From the NCBI GenBank assembly GCA_052386635.1, contig JBQTJY010000103.1, forward strand, positions 1-16,227: a stretch of DNA of 16,227 nucleotides, read 5' to 3'. This document shows positions 7,929 to 15,169 of the stretch, in pieces; the stretch's first letter is position 1, and every line of letters begins with the position of its first letter. Both the position numbers and the translations under genes were made by a program. The notes below the pieces were generated by a model, which saw nothing but the letters and a program-made list of their open reading frames with translations, made no database searches and was not told where the DNA came from. This DNA comes from VHBM01 sp052386635. GTDB taxonomy: Archaea; Thermoproteota; Nitrososphaeria; Nitrososphaerales; Nitrosopumilaceae.

Positions 7929-8303
7929 TTACCATATGTTTCGCCTCTTTGCCTGATATAGCGCAAAAGCCATTGCAGCAAACATGATAGCTAAAAATGC
8001 AATAATTGGAAGTGTTGCAGTTCTTGGAAGATTCAAAATTGTACTGCCCCACGCATATAGAAAAATTGCCATTACATCAAAGACAACAAACATCAAAACA
8101 TACGCATAATACTGCATCATAAAGTGGGTTCGTCCTTCACCTTTTGGAACCTGCCCACACTCCATTGGCAGAAACTTTACTGGATTGCTTCTACGCCTTG
8201 GAGAAAGCATTCTAGATAGCAAAAGCGCTGGAGCGGTAGCAACTATTGCAAATCCGAACATCATCATTACTTGACTAAAATTTGCCGCTGCTTCACCAAC
8301 CAA
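7929..8303 (-). CDS. nuoA: NADH-quinone oxidoreductase subunit A, first gene of the nuo operon
   Basis: Membrane subunit (ND3 type) with three transmembrane helices; its TM1-2 loop reaches into the quinone chamber. The loop motif MECGQVPKGEGRTHF (48-61 in the form given here) is diagnostic. TM2 reads MFVVFDVMAIFLYAW: the usual FDxE carboxylate pair keeps Asp76, but the Glu position is Met78. The start is uncertain. The longest frame opens at GTG 8345, but a TATA-like element (8329-8336) lies inside it, so I place the start at TTG 8303, 29 bases from the TATA centre (124 residues, near-leaderless). ATG 8267 is the other option (112 residues). Identity is secure; the start is not. Confidence 0.9.
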   Translation of the reverse strand: MVGEAAANFSQVMMMFGFAIVATAPALLLSRMLSPRRRSNPVKFLPMECGQVPKGEGRTHFMMQYYAYVLMFVVFDVMAIFLYAWGSTILNLPRTATLPIIAFLAIMFAAMAFALYQAKRRNIW

Positions 8304-8328
8304 AGTAGCTTTGAGACTCTTCCCAGAA

Positions 8329-8336
8329 TATAAAAA
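8329..8336 (-). promoter_or_regulatory. TATA-like box for the nuo operon
   Basis: Minus strand TTTTTATA followed by TTC, a good archaeal TATA box. It would place transcription start near 8306, just before TTG 8303. It sits in the shared 8304-8432 region between nuoA and the divergent peroxiredoxin. No upstream BRE was firmly recognised. Confidence 0.5.
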
Positions 8337-8403
8337 GGTATGCACATTTTTTTAGATCAAATTTTTTCAAAACATGATTTTTTTCAAATTACCCAAAATG
8401 ATT

Positions 8404-8410
8404 GATATAT
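8404..8410 (+). promoter_or_regulatory. TATA-like box for the peroxiredoxin gene
   Basis: GATATAT on the plus strand, centred 26 bases before ATG 8433. This is the spacing expected for a leaderless archaeal mRNA that begins at that ATG. Confidence 0.5.
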
Positions 8411-8432
8411 GACAAGTTTTCTTTTTACAAAT

Positions 8433-8906
8433 ATGACAGTCAATATCGGAGACAAAGCTCCCAGCTTTGAGCTAGTTGATACCGACTTGAAAATGAGAAC
8501 GCTTGATGAGTTCAAAGGCAAAAAAGTTGTATTGTCATTTTTTGTTGCAGCAAGCTCACCAGTGTGCACAAACGAGATGTGTACGTTTCGTGATTCACTA
8601 AGTGAGCTATCAAATCTTGGTGCACAAGTGGTGGCAATTAGCAATGATGGCCCTTTTGCAAACAAGGCATTTGCAGAAAAGTACAACCTCAAGTTTCCAA
8701 TTCTTGGAGACTACAAAAGCAAAACTATTCGAGACTATGATGTTCTGATGCCTCACCTCTTGCATGTAAAGGATTACGATGCTGCAAAACGTTCTGTTTT
8801 CATAGTTGACGAAAAAGGAAAAATCGTCTACAAGTGGGTAAGCGACAATCCACTAGTTGAGCCAAACTACAAAGAGATAAAAGATTTCCTCAAAAAAGGA
8901 AATTAA
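8433..8906 (+). CDS. Peroxiredoxin (AhpC/TSA-Bcp family), atypical active site
   Basis: Thioredoxin-fold peroxidase expected to reduce H2O2 or organic peroxides in the cytoplasm. 157 residues from ATG 8433. The N-terminus (IGDKAPSFELVDTD) and core (GKKVVLSFF, 29-37; VFIVDEKGKIVYKW, 122-135) are typical. The likely peroxidatic cysteine is C45 in SSPVCTNEMC, with C50 a possible resolving partner. The canonical PxxxTxxC motif reads VxxxSxxC here: Val38 replaces the near-invariant Pro and Ser42 replaces Thr. An upstream in-frame ATG (8409) would add 8 residues, but it falls in the TATA-like box, so 8433 is preferred. It diverges from nuoA and converges with the biotin carrier gene, 8 bases apart. 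Detoxifying peroxide next to a respiratory operon is plausible, but that is inference. Confidence 0.88.
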   Translation: MTVNIGDKAPSFELVDTDLKMRTLDEFKGKKVVLSFFVAASSPVCTNEMCTFRDSLSELSNLGAQVVAISNDGPFANKAFAEKYNLKFPILGDYKSKTIRDYDVLMPHLLHVKDYDAAKRSVFIVDEKGKIVYKWVSDNPLVEPNYKEIKDFLKKGN

Positions 8907-8919
8907 TTTTATTTTTATT
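8907..8919 (+). terminator. Possible oligo-T terminator after the peroxiredoxin
   Basis: Directly after the TAA, the plus strand reads TTTTATTTTTATT, the kind of T-rich tract at which archaeal RNA polymerase stops. It overlaps the stop end of the convergent biotin carrier gene. Confidence 0.4.
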
Positions 8920-9427
8920 CTATTTCTGCAATAATATCGTTTTTTGCGACAGAGCCGCCTTTTTTTATCTTAATTTTTCTGACAACACCGTCTTTGTGTG
9001 ACTTTACAGAGACTTGCATCTTCATTGATTCTAAAACACAAATGACGTCACCTTTTTTGACCTTGGAGCCTTCCTCTGCATCAATTGAGACAACTTTTCC
9101 AGGTATTTGGCTTCGCAAATTAACTTGGGTGTCATCACGTCCTGTCTCGCCCGTATTTTTGTAAACTATCTGGTTTAGCTTGTGGTGTTTGTTTAGTGTA
9201 ATTTGCACTCCATCAACTACCATCTTTATGCTTGCTGTTGTATTTTCAAGATACTTGATGTTGTGATATTTTTGGTCTAAGAGAAATTCTATTCCCCTTG
9301 TTGACATGGAAAGTATCTTGAGGTGTTTTTCCTTGTCATTTATCTTGACAAGGTATTCAGAGTTTGCTAAAACTTGGATGATTTCTGCATTAAAGGTATC
9401 CTCAATGTCTGCAATCTTGTATTCCAT
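8915..9427 (-). CDS. accB: Biotin carboxyl carrier protein of acetyl-CoA/propionyl-CoA carboxylase
   Basis: Carries biotin between the carboxylase and carboxyltransferase subunits. 170 residues. The C-terminal biotinyl domain (about 100-170) has RSQIPGKVVSIDAEEGSKV, then the biotinylation motif ESMKM with the acceptor Lys136, then GGSVAKNDIIAEIE. Residues 1-90 form a separate domain seen in archaeal and actinobacterial-type carriers, joined by a short polar linker (GETGRDDTQ, 93-101). It begins at ATG 9427, sharing one base with the TAA of the biotin carboxylase gene (TAATG), so the two are translationally coupled. It is the last gene of the carboxylase operon. A biotin ligase must act on it but is not in the window. 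Confidence 0.95.
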   Translation of the reverse strand: MEYKIADIEDTFNAEIIQVLANSEYLVKINDKEKHLKILSMSTRGIEFLLDQKYHNIKYLENTTASIKMVVDGVQITLNKHHKLNQIVYKNTGETGRDDTQVNLRSQIPGKVVSIDAEEGSKVKKGDVICVLESMKMQVSVKSHKDGVVRKIKIKKGGSVAKNDIIAEIE

Positions 9428-10920
9428 TATGCTCTATCCAGTTTATTTTTCCAGTGTATGCTGCTCTCAGGTATTGTCTTTATTCTGCTGTTATAGTAAG
9501 TTGAATAAAGTGCTGCAGCTGCAAGTGCTGCATCTTGTTTTTCAACTGTATCTTTTTTGATGTCGCGTTTTAGCTTGTCAAGTATTTTGAATCTTGCAAG
9601 AAAGTCAGTAGATAGGTTGCCTTCCATGTACTCTTTCGTTTTCAAGATAGTCTTGTAAAGCGGAATCGATGTTTCAACGCCTTGAATATAGAAATCATCT
9701 AGCGCGTTTAGCATTCGGGTTCTTGATTCTTCAAAAGTTTGTCCCCATGTGCAAAGCTTTGCCATAAGTGAATCATAAAATGGTGAGACTGTACATCCTG
9801 GATACAAGTATGTATCACATCTAACCCCCGGTCCAGATGGAATTGTAACATCTGGCACATGGCCTGTGGATGGGGCAAAATCCAAGAATGTGTCTTCTGC
9901 ATTTATTCTGCATTCAATTGCATATCCATTCATTTTAAGATCTTTTTGCTTAAATGGCAGCTGTTCTCCATTTGCAATATCGATTTGTAATTTTACAAGA
10001 TCTAACCCAGTGACAAGTTCTGTAATTGGGTGTTCGACTTGCAATCTAGCATTGATTTCAATAAAATAAAATTCTCCATTATCGGCCCTGAGAAATTCTG
10101 CGGTTCCAAGGTTAGTATAATCAACTGCTTCTGCTGCTTTGACGACTAGTTCTCCAATTCGCTCCCTTGTTTTTTGATCAACTGCAGGCGAAGGAGTCTG
10201 CTCGATTAGTTTCTGGTTACGTCTTTGAATTGAACATTCTCTTTCAAATGTGTGAACTGCATTGCCATGTTTGTCTCGTACTAGCTGATATTCAATGTGA
10301 CGGATTTTTTCAAGAAATTTTTCAACAAGAATTGCAGACTTTCCAAATGCTGCCATTGATTCACCAGTTACTGTTTCAAATGCCTCACGTAGTTCCTTGT
10401 CATTGTTTACTAATCTAATTCCTCTTCCACCACCACCAAAAACTGACTTTAGTAAAACAGGATATCCAATTTTGTTTGCAATGTCTAGTGCTTCGTCTGC
10501 ATCTTTTACAAGATCTGGACTTCCAGGTATTGTAGGAACTTTGGCTTTTAGCATGGCAGCTTTGCATCTCATCTTGTCACCACAAAGCTCCATTGATGCA
10601 GATGAGGGACCAATAAAGTTGATCTTGTTTTTTTCACATAGTTTTGCAAAATCAGAATTTTCAGATAAAAATCCGTAACCTGGATGGATTGCATCAGCAC
10701 CAGATGCAAGAATGGCGTCAATGATTTTTTGTTGGTTTAGATAACTTTCTTTTGGTGCTGCTTCACCAATATGATATGCTTCTGTTGCCTTTTTTACATG
10801 CAACGAGTTATAGTCTTCATCAGAATAGACTGCTACTGTCTTTATTCCAAGTGCCTGACATGTTCTGATCACACGCAGTGCAATCTCACCTCTGTTTGCA
10901 ATCAGAATCTTTTTTATCAT
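9427..10920 (-). CDS. accC: Biotin carboxylase subunit of acetyl-CoA/propionyl-CoA carboxylase
   Basis: ATP-grasp enzyme that carboxylates biotin with bicarbonate. 497 residues, about 50 more than bacterial AccC; the excess is a C-terminal tail (448-497). The N-domain starts IKKILIANRGEIALRVIRT. The glycine-rich ATP lid is GGGGRG (162-167). FERECSIQRRNQKLIEQTPSP (from 225) is conserved, and the metal/bicarbonate site EINARLQVEH spans 288-297 with R338 in ECRINAED, all at the same numbering as I recall for E. coli AccC. The gene follows the carboxyltransferase by 4 bases and runs into accB. In ammonia-oxidising archaea this enzyme serves the 3-hydroxypropionate/4-hydroxybutyrate cycle rather than fatty-acid synthesis (established for the group). 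Assignment is secure. Confidence 0.96.
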   Translation of the reverse strand: MIKKILIANRGEIALRVIRTCQALGIKTVAVYSDEDYNSLHVKKATEAYHIGEAAPKESYLNQQKIIDAILASGADAIHPGYGFLSENSDFAKLCEKNKINFIGPSSASMELCGDKMRCKAAMLKAKVPTIPGSPDLVKDADEALDIANKIGYPVLLKSVFGGGGRGIRLVNNDKELREAFETVTGESMAAFGKSAILVEKFLEKIRHIEYQLVRDKHGNAVHTFERECSIQRRNQKLIEQTPSPAVDQKTRERIGELVVKAAEAVDYTNLGTAEFLRADNGEFYFIEINARLQVEHPITELVTGLDLVKLQIDIANGEQLPFKQKDLKMNGYAIECRINAEDTFLDFAPSTGHVPDVTIPSGPGVRCDTYLYPGCTVSPFYDSLMAKLCTWGQTFEESRTRMLNALDDFYIQGVETSIPLYKTILKTKEYMEGNLSTDFLARFKILDKLKRDIKKDTVEKQDAALAAAALYSTYYNSRIKTIPESSIHWKNKLDRA

Positions 10921-10924
10921 AAAA

Positions 10925-12472
10925 TCACAGATTGATATTTCCGTGTTTTCGTGGTAGCTGTTTTTCTCTTTTGTTTACTAGAATCTCTAGTGCCTTAATT
11001 AGCATTGGCCTTGTCTCTGCCGGGTCAATTACACTATCTACAGTTCCATGTGAGGCTGCAACGTAAGGGTTTGCAAATTTTTCTGTAAATTCCTCTACTA
11101 GCTGCTTTTTTAGTGCCTCTGGATCTTTTGCCTTATCCAGGTCTCTTTTGTTCATTATTCTAACAGCTGCCTCAGAGCCAAGTACAGCTATTTGGGCAGT
11201 GGGCCATGCATAATTTATGTCGGTTCTCAGGTTTTTGCTTGCCATGGCAATGTATGCACCACCATATGCTTTGCCAATGACTAGTGTAATCTTTGGAACT
11301 GTAGCTTCGCAATAAGCGTACAAAAGCTTGCTTCCATGTCTTATGATGCCGTTGTGTTCTTGGTTTGTTCCAGGCATGTATCCCGGTGTGTCAACCAAAG
11401 TAATGATTGGAATGTTAAAGCAGTCACAGAATCTAATGAATCGTGCTGCCTTGTTTGATGAATCAATGTCTAGTGCACCAGCAAGATGAAAAGGCTGGTT
11501 TGCAACAATTCCAACTGTTCTTCCGTGCAGTCTTGCAAATCCTACTATGATGTTTTGTGCAAATAGCTCATGGACCTCAAAGAATGTGTGATTATCAACA
11601 ATAGAGTAAATGATCTGTTTCATGTCATATGGTTGTAGTGAGTTTTCAGGAACTATATTGATGAGGTTATGATCAAGTCTGTTTGGGTCATCATCATTTG
11701 GAACAACTGATGGTTCGTCGGTATTATTTTGTGGTATGTAGGAAAGAAGTGTTTTGATGTAATCCATACAGTCGTATTCGTTTTTTGCAACAAAGTGAGC
11801 AACTCCACTTTTTGTTCCATGTGTCATTGCACCACCCAATTCATCAAACGATACTTCTTCCCCAAGAACAGTCTTTACAACATCTGGGCCTGTAACAAAC
11901 ATGGTAGCTGCCTTTTCAACCATTATTACAAAGTCAGTCATTGCAGGAGAATATACGGCACCACCAGCAGATGGGCCAATGCTTGCAGTAATTTGTGGTA
12001 CTACACCTGATGCAAGCTCGTTATGATAAAAGATGTCAGCAAATCCATCAAGACTCAGTATTCCTTCCTGAATTCGTGCGCCGCCAGAGTCCATAATGCC
12101 AATAATTGGAGAGCCAACACGTACTGCATGATCCATCAGTTTTGTAATTTTTTTTGCACCCATTGCACTCAAGGTTCCACCTAGTACAGTAAAGTCATAT
12201 GCAAAAACAAAGACTTGCCTTCCGTTTATTGTTCCATATCCGGAAATGACACCATCGCCAAAGAATTTTTTTTGCTGCATATCAAATTCATAATAATGAT
12301 GAGTAGTAAGTGCGTTAAGCTCAACAAAGCTTCCTTCATCTAAAAGAAGTTCAATTCTTTCTCGTGCAGTGAGTTTTCCCTTTTCGTGTTGAGCGAGGAT
12401 TTTGTCTTCTCCTCCTCCTTGGGCAGCAGCTTTATTTTTTTTTAAAAACTCTTTAATTTTATCAGAATGCAT
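10925..12472 (-). CDS. pccB: Carboxyltransferase subunit of acetyl-CoA/propionyl-CoA carboxylase
   Basis: Crotonase-fold enzyme that moves the carboxyl group from biotin to acetyl-CoA or propionyl-CoA. 515 residues, the normal length for PccB-type subunits with fused N and C halves. The N-half has GKLTARERIELLLDEGSF (32-49), MDSGGARIQEG (127-137) and the first oxyanion loop GPSAGGAVYSP (166-176). The C-half has DTPGYMPGTNQEHNGIIRHG (351-370), the second oxyanion loop GKAYGGAYIAM (390-400) and YAWPTAQIAVLG (411-422). It lacks the zinc finger of bacterial AccD. It is first in the operon, with a TATA box about 30 bases upstream. One enzyme probably carboxylates both substrates, as known for related archaea; substrate preference cannot be read by eye. 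Confidence 0.96.
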   Translation of the reverse strand: MHSDKIKEFLKKNKAAAQGGGEDKILAQHEKGKLTARERIELLLDEGSFVELNALTTHHYYEFDMQQKKFFGDGVISGYGTINGRQVFVFAYDFTVLGGTLSAMGAKKITKLMDHAVRVGSPIIGIMDSGGARIQEGILSLDGFADIFYHNELASGVVPQITASIGPSAGGAVYSPAMTDFVIMVEKAATMFVTGPDVVKTVLGEEVSFDELGGAMTHGTKSGVAHFVAKNEYDCMDYIKTLLSYIPQNNTDEPSVVPNDDDPNRLDHNLINIVPENSLQPYDMKQIIYSIVDNHTFFEVHELFAQNIIVGFARLHGRTVGIVANQPFHLAGALDIDSSNKAARFIRFCDCFNIPIITLVDTPGYMPGTNQEHNGIIRHGSKLLYAYCEATVPKITLVIGKAYGGAYIAMASKNLRTDINYAWPTAQIAVLGSEAAVRIMNKRDLDKAKDPEALKKQLVEEFTEKFANPYVAASHGTVDSVIDPAETRPMLIKALEILVNKREKQLPRKHGNINL

Positions 12473-12499
12473 GCCCGGCGATCTGAAGCATCGCGCTAC

Positions 12500-12506
12500 A
12501 TATATT
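12500..12506 (-). promoter_or_regulatory. TATA-like box for the carboxylase operon
   Basis: Minus strand AATATAT in an AT-rich block (TTAATTAATATATG region), centred about 31 bases before ATG 12472. It predicts a leader of only about five bases. The 74-base gap 12473-12546 separates this operon from the RfcL operon upstream. Confidence 0.5.
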
Positions 12507-12546
12507 AATTTAATTAGATTTTATTCTCAAATTTTTGAAATACGAT

Positions 12547-12870
12547 TTATGCTACTTCTTTAAGATTTAGTAAATGAAATTTCTTTTTTACTGACTGCTG
12601 GTAAGCGATAAAAGGATCACTTGACTCACTGCACCTTTTGCATATACAAAGCTGCGAAACAATGGAACGATCACATTCTTCTTGAAATTTGCATTGCATA
12701 CAACCAGCAGAATTGCCACAAATTATACAATTTAACTCATTTATCATGCCACATTTTTCATGTTTTACTCCCTGCCCTTTTGACCAGAGGCCAATCTCGT
12801 TTGCCTCTATCTTTTGATTACAGACAATACACGTTCCTGAAAACTTCATTGTAATTTTTCGCCAGCTCAT
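12547..12870 (-). CDS. Small Cys-rich, probably zinc-binding protein coupled to rfcL
   Basis: I do not recognise this protein. It has 107 residues. The N-terminal half has a CxxC...HxxC finger (C14, C17, H37, C40) framing IEANEIGLWSKGQGVKHEKC. The C-terminal half has eight more cysteines (48, 51, 57, 60, 66, 75, 77, 80), enough for two further metal sites, followed by a basic tail (KKKFHLLNLK). It starts at ATG 12870, overlapping the rfcL stop as ATGA; ATG 12849 would remove seven residues and keep all cysteines. The coupling suggests expression together with the clamp loader, and a nucleic-acid or protein-binding role is a guess from the finger pattern alone. No membrane segment or signal peptide is seen. 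Confidence 0.75.
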   Translation of the reverse strand: MSWRKITMKFSGTCIVCNQKIEANEIGLWSKGQGVKHEKCGMINELNCIICGNSAGCMQCKFQEECDRSIVSQLCICKRCSESSDPFIAYQQSVKKKFHLLNLKEVA

Positions 12871-14027
12871 TTTAGCAATTTTATCTCCTTTTCTAGCAAC
12901 TCGCCATAGCTTTCATCTAGGTGCAGATCCAGTTTTTTGTTTTGCATCAAAAATAAAATGAATGGGAAATAAAATGTTGCAAAGGTACTCCTCGAAACAT
13001 GTAAAATTTTTGTCATGTTTGATGCAAGGCCCTTGATGCTTTTTCCATCCCATCGCAGTCTATTTAGAAGTGGCCAGGAGAGGTTAAATTTTGAATATCG
13101 TACTGGCAAGTCCTTTTTGTATAGTCCAACAAGTATTGCATCAAGATATCGCAAGAGCCTCCATTCCTGTGTTCTAATTATTCTACCATACAAGAGATCA
13201 GCTTCTGATATGATTTGAAGCATTTGCTGCATTTGGTCTTGCGGAATACTGCTTGAGATAATGCTAGAGTAAAATGCGTCGATTTTTTCTCTTGGATCAA
13301 TTCTTAGTGAATAAAGTACAAGGCGAGCTTCGGCCAAAGAATTTGCCTTAAAAAATGAGTTTATTCCTTCTTCAATGTTTAAAATCTCAAAGGACTTTTC
13401 GCTTTGAGGCTCAAAGCCTGTTACAAGTGCCTGAGCTGAATTTATCATTGAACGTATGTCGCCTCTTGATTCCATTACTAGTTTAACTAGTGAACCAGGA
13501 CTCATCTTTGCACCTTCTTTTTGCAAAATTCTTGTAAGATATAGTTGCATAAGTCGAGGTGGAAGTGGTCTTAGGTAGATTGTTTTTGTTGTCTTTTTGA
13601 TACTTTTCATTTTGTCTGATAATTCAGAGTTTGCTGCAAGAATTATTGGAACTGTTGGTTCTTTTAGAATATCAAGCAGTGCTTCAACCCCACCAAAGTC
13701 TGCTCTGCCATGAACACCGTCCACCTCATCAACAAATATCATAGGACTTCCAAGCAAGCTTGCATTTCCAAGAACTGGGCTTAGAATCTCCTGTATTTGC
13801 TGCTTGTTTCTGACATCACTTGCATTAAGGCTGATCATGTCATAGCCAAACTGTTTTGCTGCAAGGTTTGCAAGAGTTGTTTTTCCTATTCCAGGAGGAC
13901 CTACTAGCAAAAGTGGCTTTGTGCCCTTTTTCCATTTTCCAAACCATTCAACAAATAATGTTCGTGCCTCCTCATTTCCAACCATGTCCATTAAAGATTT
14001 AGGGCGATATTTTTCTGACCACATCAT
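12867..14027 (-). CDS. rfcL: Replication factor C large subunit (clamp loader ATPase)
   Basis: AAA+ ATPase that, with RfcS, loads the PCNA clamp onto primed DNA. 386 residues, shorter than most archaeal RfcL. It starts WSEKYRPKSLMDMVGNEEA. Walker A is GPPGIGKTT (43-51), Walker B IFVDEVDG (97-104, the RfcL-type DEVDG), sensor 1 AANS (131-134), and sensor 2 SRGDIRSMINSAQ (187-199). The SRC arginine-finger motif is absent, as expected for the large subunit. The C-terminal collar helices follow, and the protein ends KEIKLLK; I see no PCNA-interacting (PIP) box there. ATG 14027 overlaps the upstream stop as ATGA, and a second ATG follows at once. The downstream Cys-rich gene is coupled in the same way. 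Confidence 0.93.
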   Translation of the reverse strand: MMWSEKYRPKSLMDMVGNEEARTLFVEWFGKWKKGTKPLLLVGPPGIGKTTLANLAAKQFGYDMISLNASDVRNKQQIQEILSPVLGNASLLGSPMIFVDEVDGVHGRADFGGVEALLDILKEPTVPIILAANSELSDKMKSIKKTTKTIYLRPLPPRLMQLYLTRILQKEGAKMSPGSLVKLVMESRGDIRSMINSAQALVTGFEPQSEKSFEILNIEEGINSFFKANSLAEARLVLYSLRIDPREKIDAFYSSIISSSIPQDQMQQMLQIISEADLLYGRIIRTQEWRLLRYLDAILVGLYKKDLPVRYSKFNLSWPLLNRLRWDGKSIKGLASNMTKILHVSRSTFATFYFPFILFLMQNKKLDLHLDESYGELLEKEIKLLK

Positions 14028-15148
14028 TTTGAAACACTTGGAAGATTTGCTGAGAACTCTTTCCAGAGATTTTCTTTTTGAAGCCGATTATACCAGTACT
14101 GGTTATAATGCTCAACTGTAAGAAACAAAAATTCTAAAAAGCTTTTATGTGAGAAATTTTCAGGCAGTAATTCCAGTGCAAGCCTTGCGTCACTTAGATA
14201 AAGTTCACTTTTTTGCATTGTAAAATCAAAGCCACGCTTTACATCACCTACAAGTAATGAATAGTATAATGGCCATGATGGAATTTTGATGAATTTATTT
14301 TTGATAGAGTCTTCGATTTCGTTTCCACATCCTACACATTCTGCTGCCCTTGCCATGCCAAGATAAAATATCTCACCTAGAGGATTTTTCCCAAGCGCCA
14401 TATTTCTTCCTGCAGTTCCCATAACGGCTCGATATTTTTTGTAGCACTCATTCATTTCTTCTTCTGTAATTTGGTTTGGTTTTGACTTGAGCTTGATGTC
14501 AAGATATTGCCCTATTCTTGCATCCTTAAAGCCTCGCTCAAATTCTTTGAGTATTTCTTTTCCGCCTTGTGAGATTTTTTCTCTTGCGAGTTTTAGGATG
14601 TATGGATTCATTAGCTTGTAATCATCAAGATAGTCCAAGTCTTCGTCTTTGTCAACAATTCTGTCCATTGGTTCGCTAAGATCGATTGCTATGATATGAC
14701 CATCAATTATGTTTTGGCGCAATTTTGGATCATCGTGTCCATAATGTTTTGAGGCCGCATCATAAAGTGCATTAAAAACAGGTAGTGTCATTTTGACAAA
14801 ATTTGAGTTTAGAATTCGCAAAACCCGGTCATGTAAAGTGTCAAAATTTTCTAGTTTTGACTTGATTTGGTCTATTTGTGATGATTCTAGTGTAATCTCT
14901 GATGAGCCAATTTCTTCTGCAAATTTCTGTTGGGTCAAGGCAGGTGAGGAATCATTTTTGATTTCGCTTAAAAGATCAGTTGTAAAACGTTTTGCAAAAT
15001 CTGAAAATTGTTTTTCTGCTTGTTCCTTGTAATGGTTGAATTGCTTGAATCCTTGTGATTTGAACAATCCTTGTTTTATGATTTGTTTTCCAGGTTTTGT
15101 TCCCATTAATGCATCTTTACTAAAAATTGATTCGTCCTTTCCACTCAC
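14024..15148 (-). CDS. Uncharacterised protein, first gene of the rfcL operon
   Basis: I do not recognise this family. From GTG 15148 it has 374 residues. It is soluble, with no signal peptide or membrane helix. Many stretches look helical and charged (about 30-65, 85-115, 190-215 in this numbering), an acidic patch DKDEDLDYLDD lies near 156-166, and one CxxC (CVGC, about 271-274) lies before NEIEDSIKNKF. The C-terminal third is aromatic-rich (SWPLYYSLL, EHYNQYWYNRL). The frame could begin at TTG 15157, but a TATA-like box at 15170-15177 points to the GTG at 15148 as a leaderless start. Its TGA overlaps the rfcL ATG. Co-expression with a clamp loader hints at a DNA-replication link, but the sequence shows no known nuclease, polymerase or helicase motif. 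Confidence 0.8.
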   Translation of the reverse strand: MSGKDESIFSKDALMGTKPGKQIIKQGLFKSQGFKQFNHYKEQAEKQFSDFAKRFTTDLLSEIKNDSSPALTQQKFAEEIGSSEITLESSQIDQIKSKLENFDTLHDRVLRILNSNFVKMTLPVFNALYDAASKHYGHDDPKLRQNIIDGHIIAIDLSEPMDRIVDKDEDLDYLDDYKLMNPYILKLAREKISQGGKEILKEFERGFKDARIGQYLDIKLKSKPNQITEEEMNECYKKYRAVMGTAGRNMALGKNPLGEIFYLGMARAAECVGCGNEIEDSIKNKFIKIPSWPLYYSLLVGDVKRGFDFTMQKSELYLSDARLALELLPENFSHKSFLEFLFLTVEHYNQYWYNRLQKENLWKEFSANLPSVSK

Positions 15149-15169
15149 ATACTGCAAGCTCTGATTTTG

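Noticed and set aside
8267..8345. GTG 8345 as the true nuoA start
   Set aside because: A TATA-like box at 8329-8336 falls inside that reading and the added residues show no conservation I recognise. The frame is open, so it is not excluded.
8384..8692. Minus-strand frame of 102 codons
   Set aside because: Antisense to the peroxiredoxin and covering its promoter; no family features.
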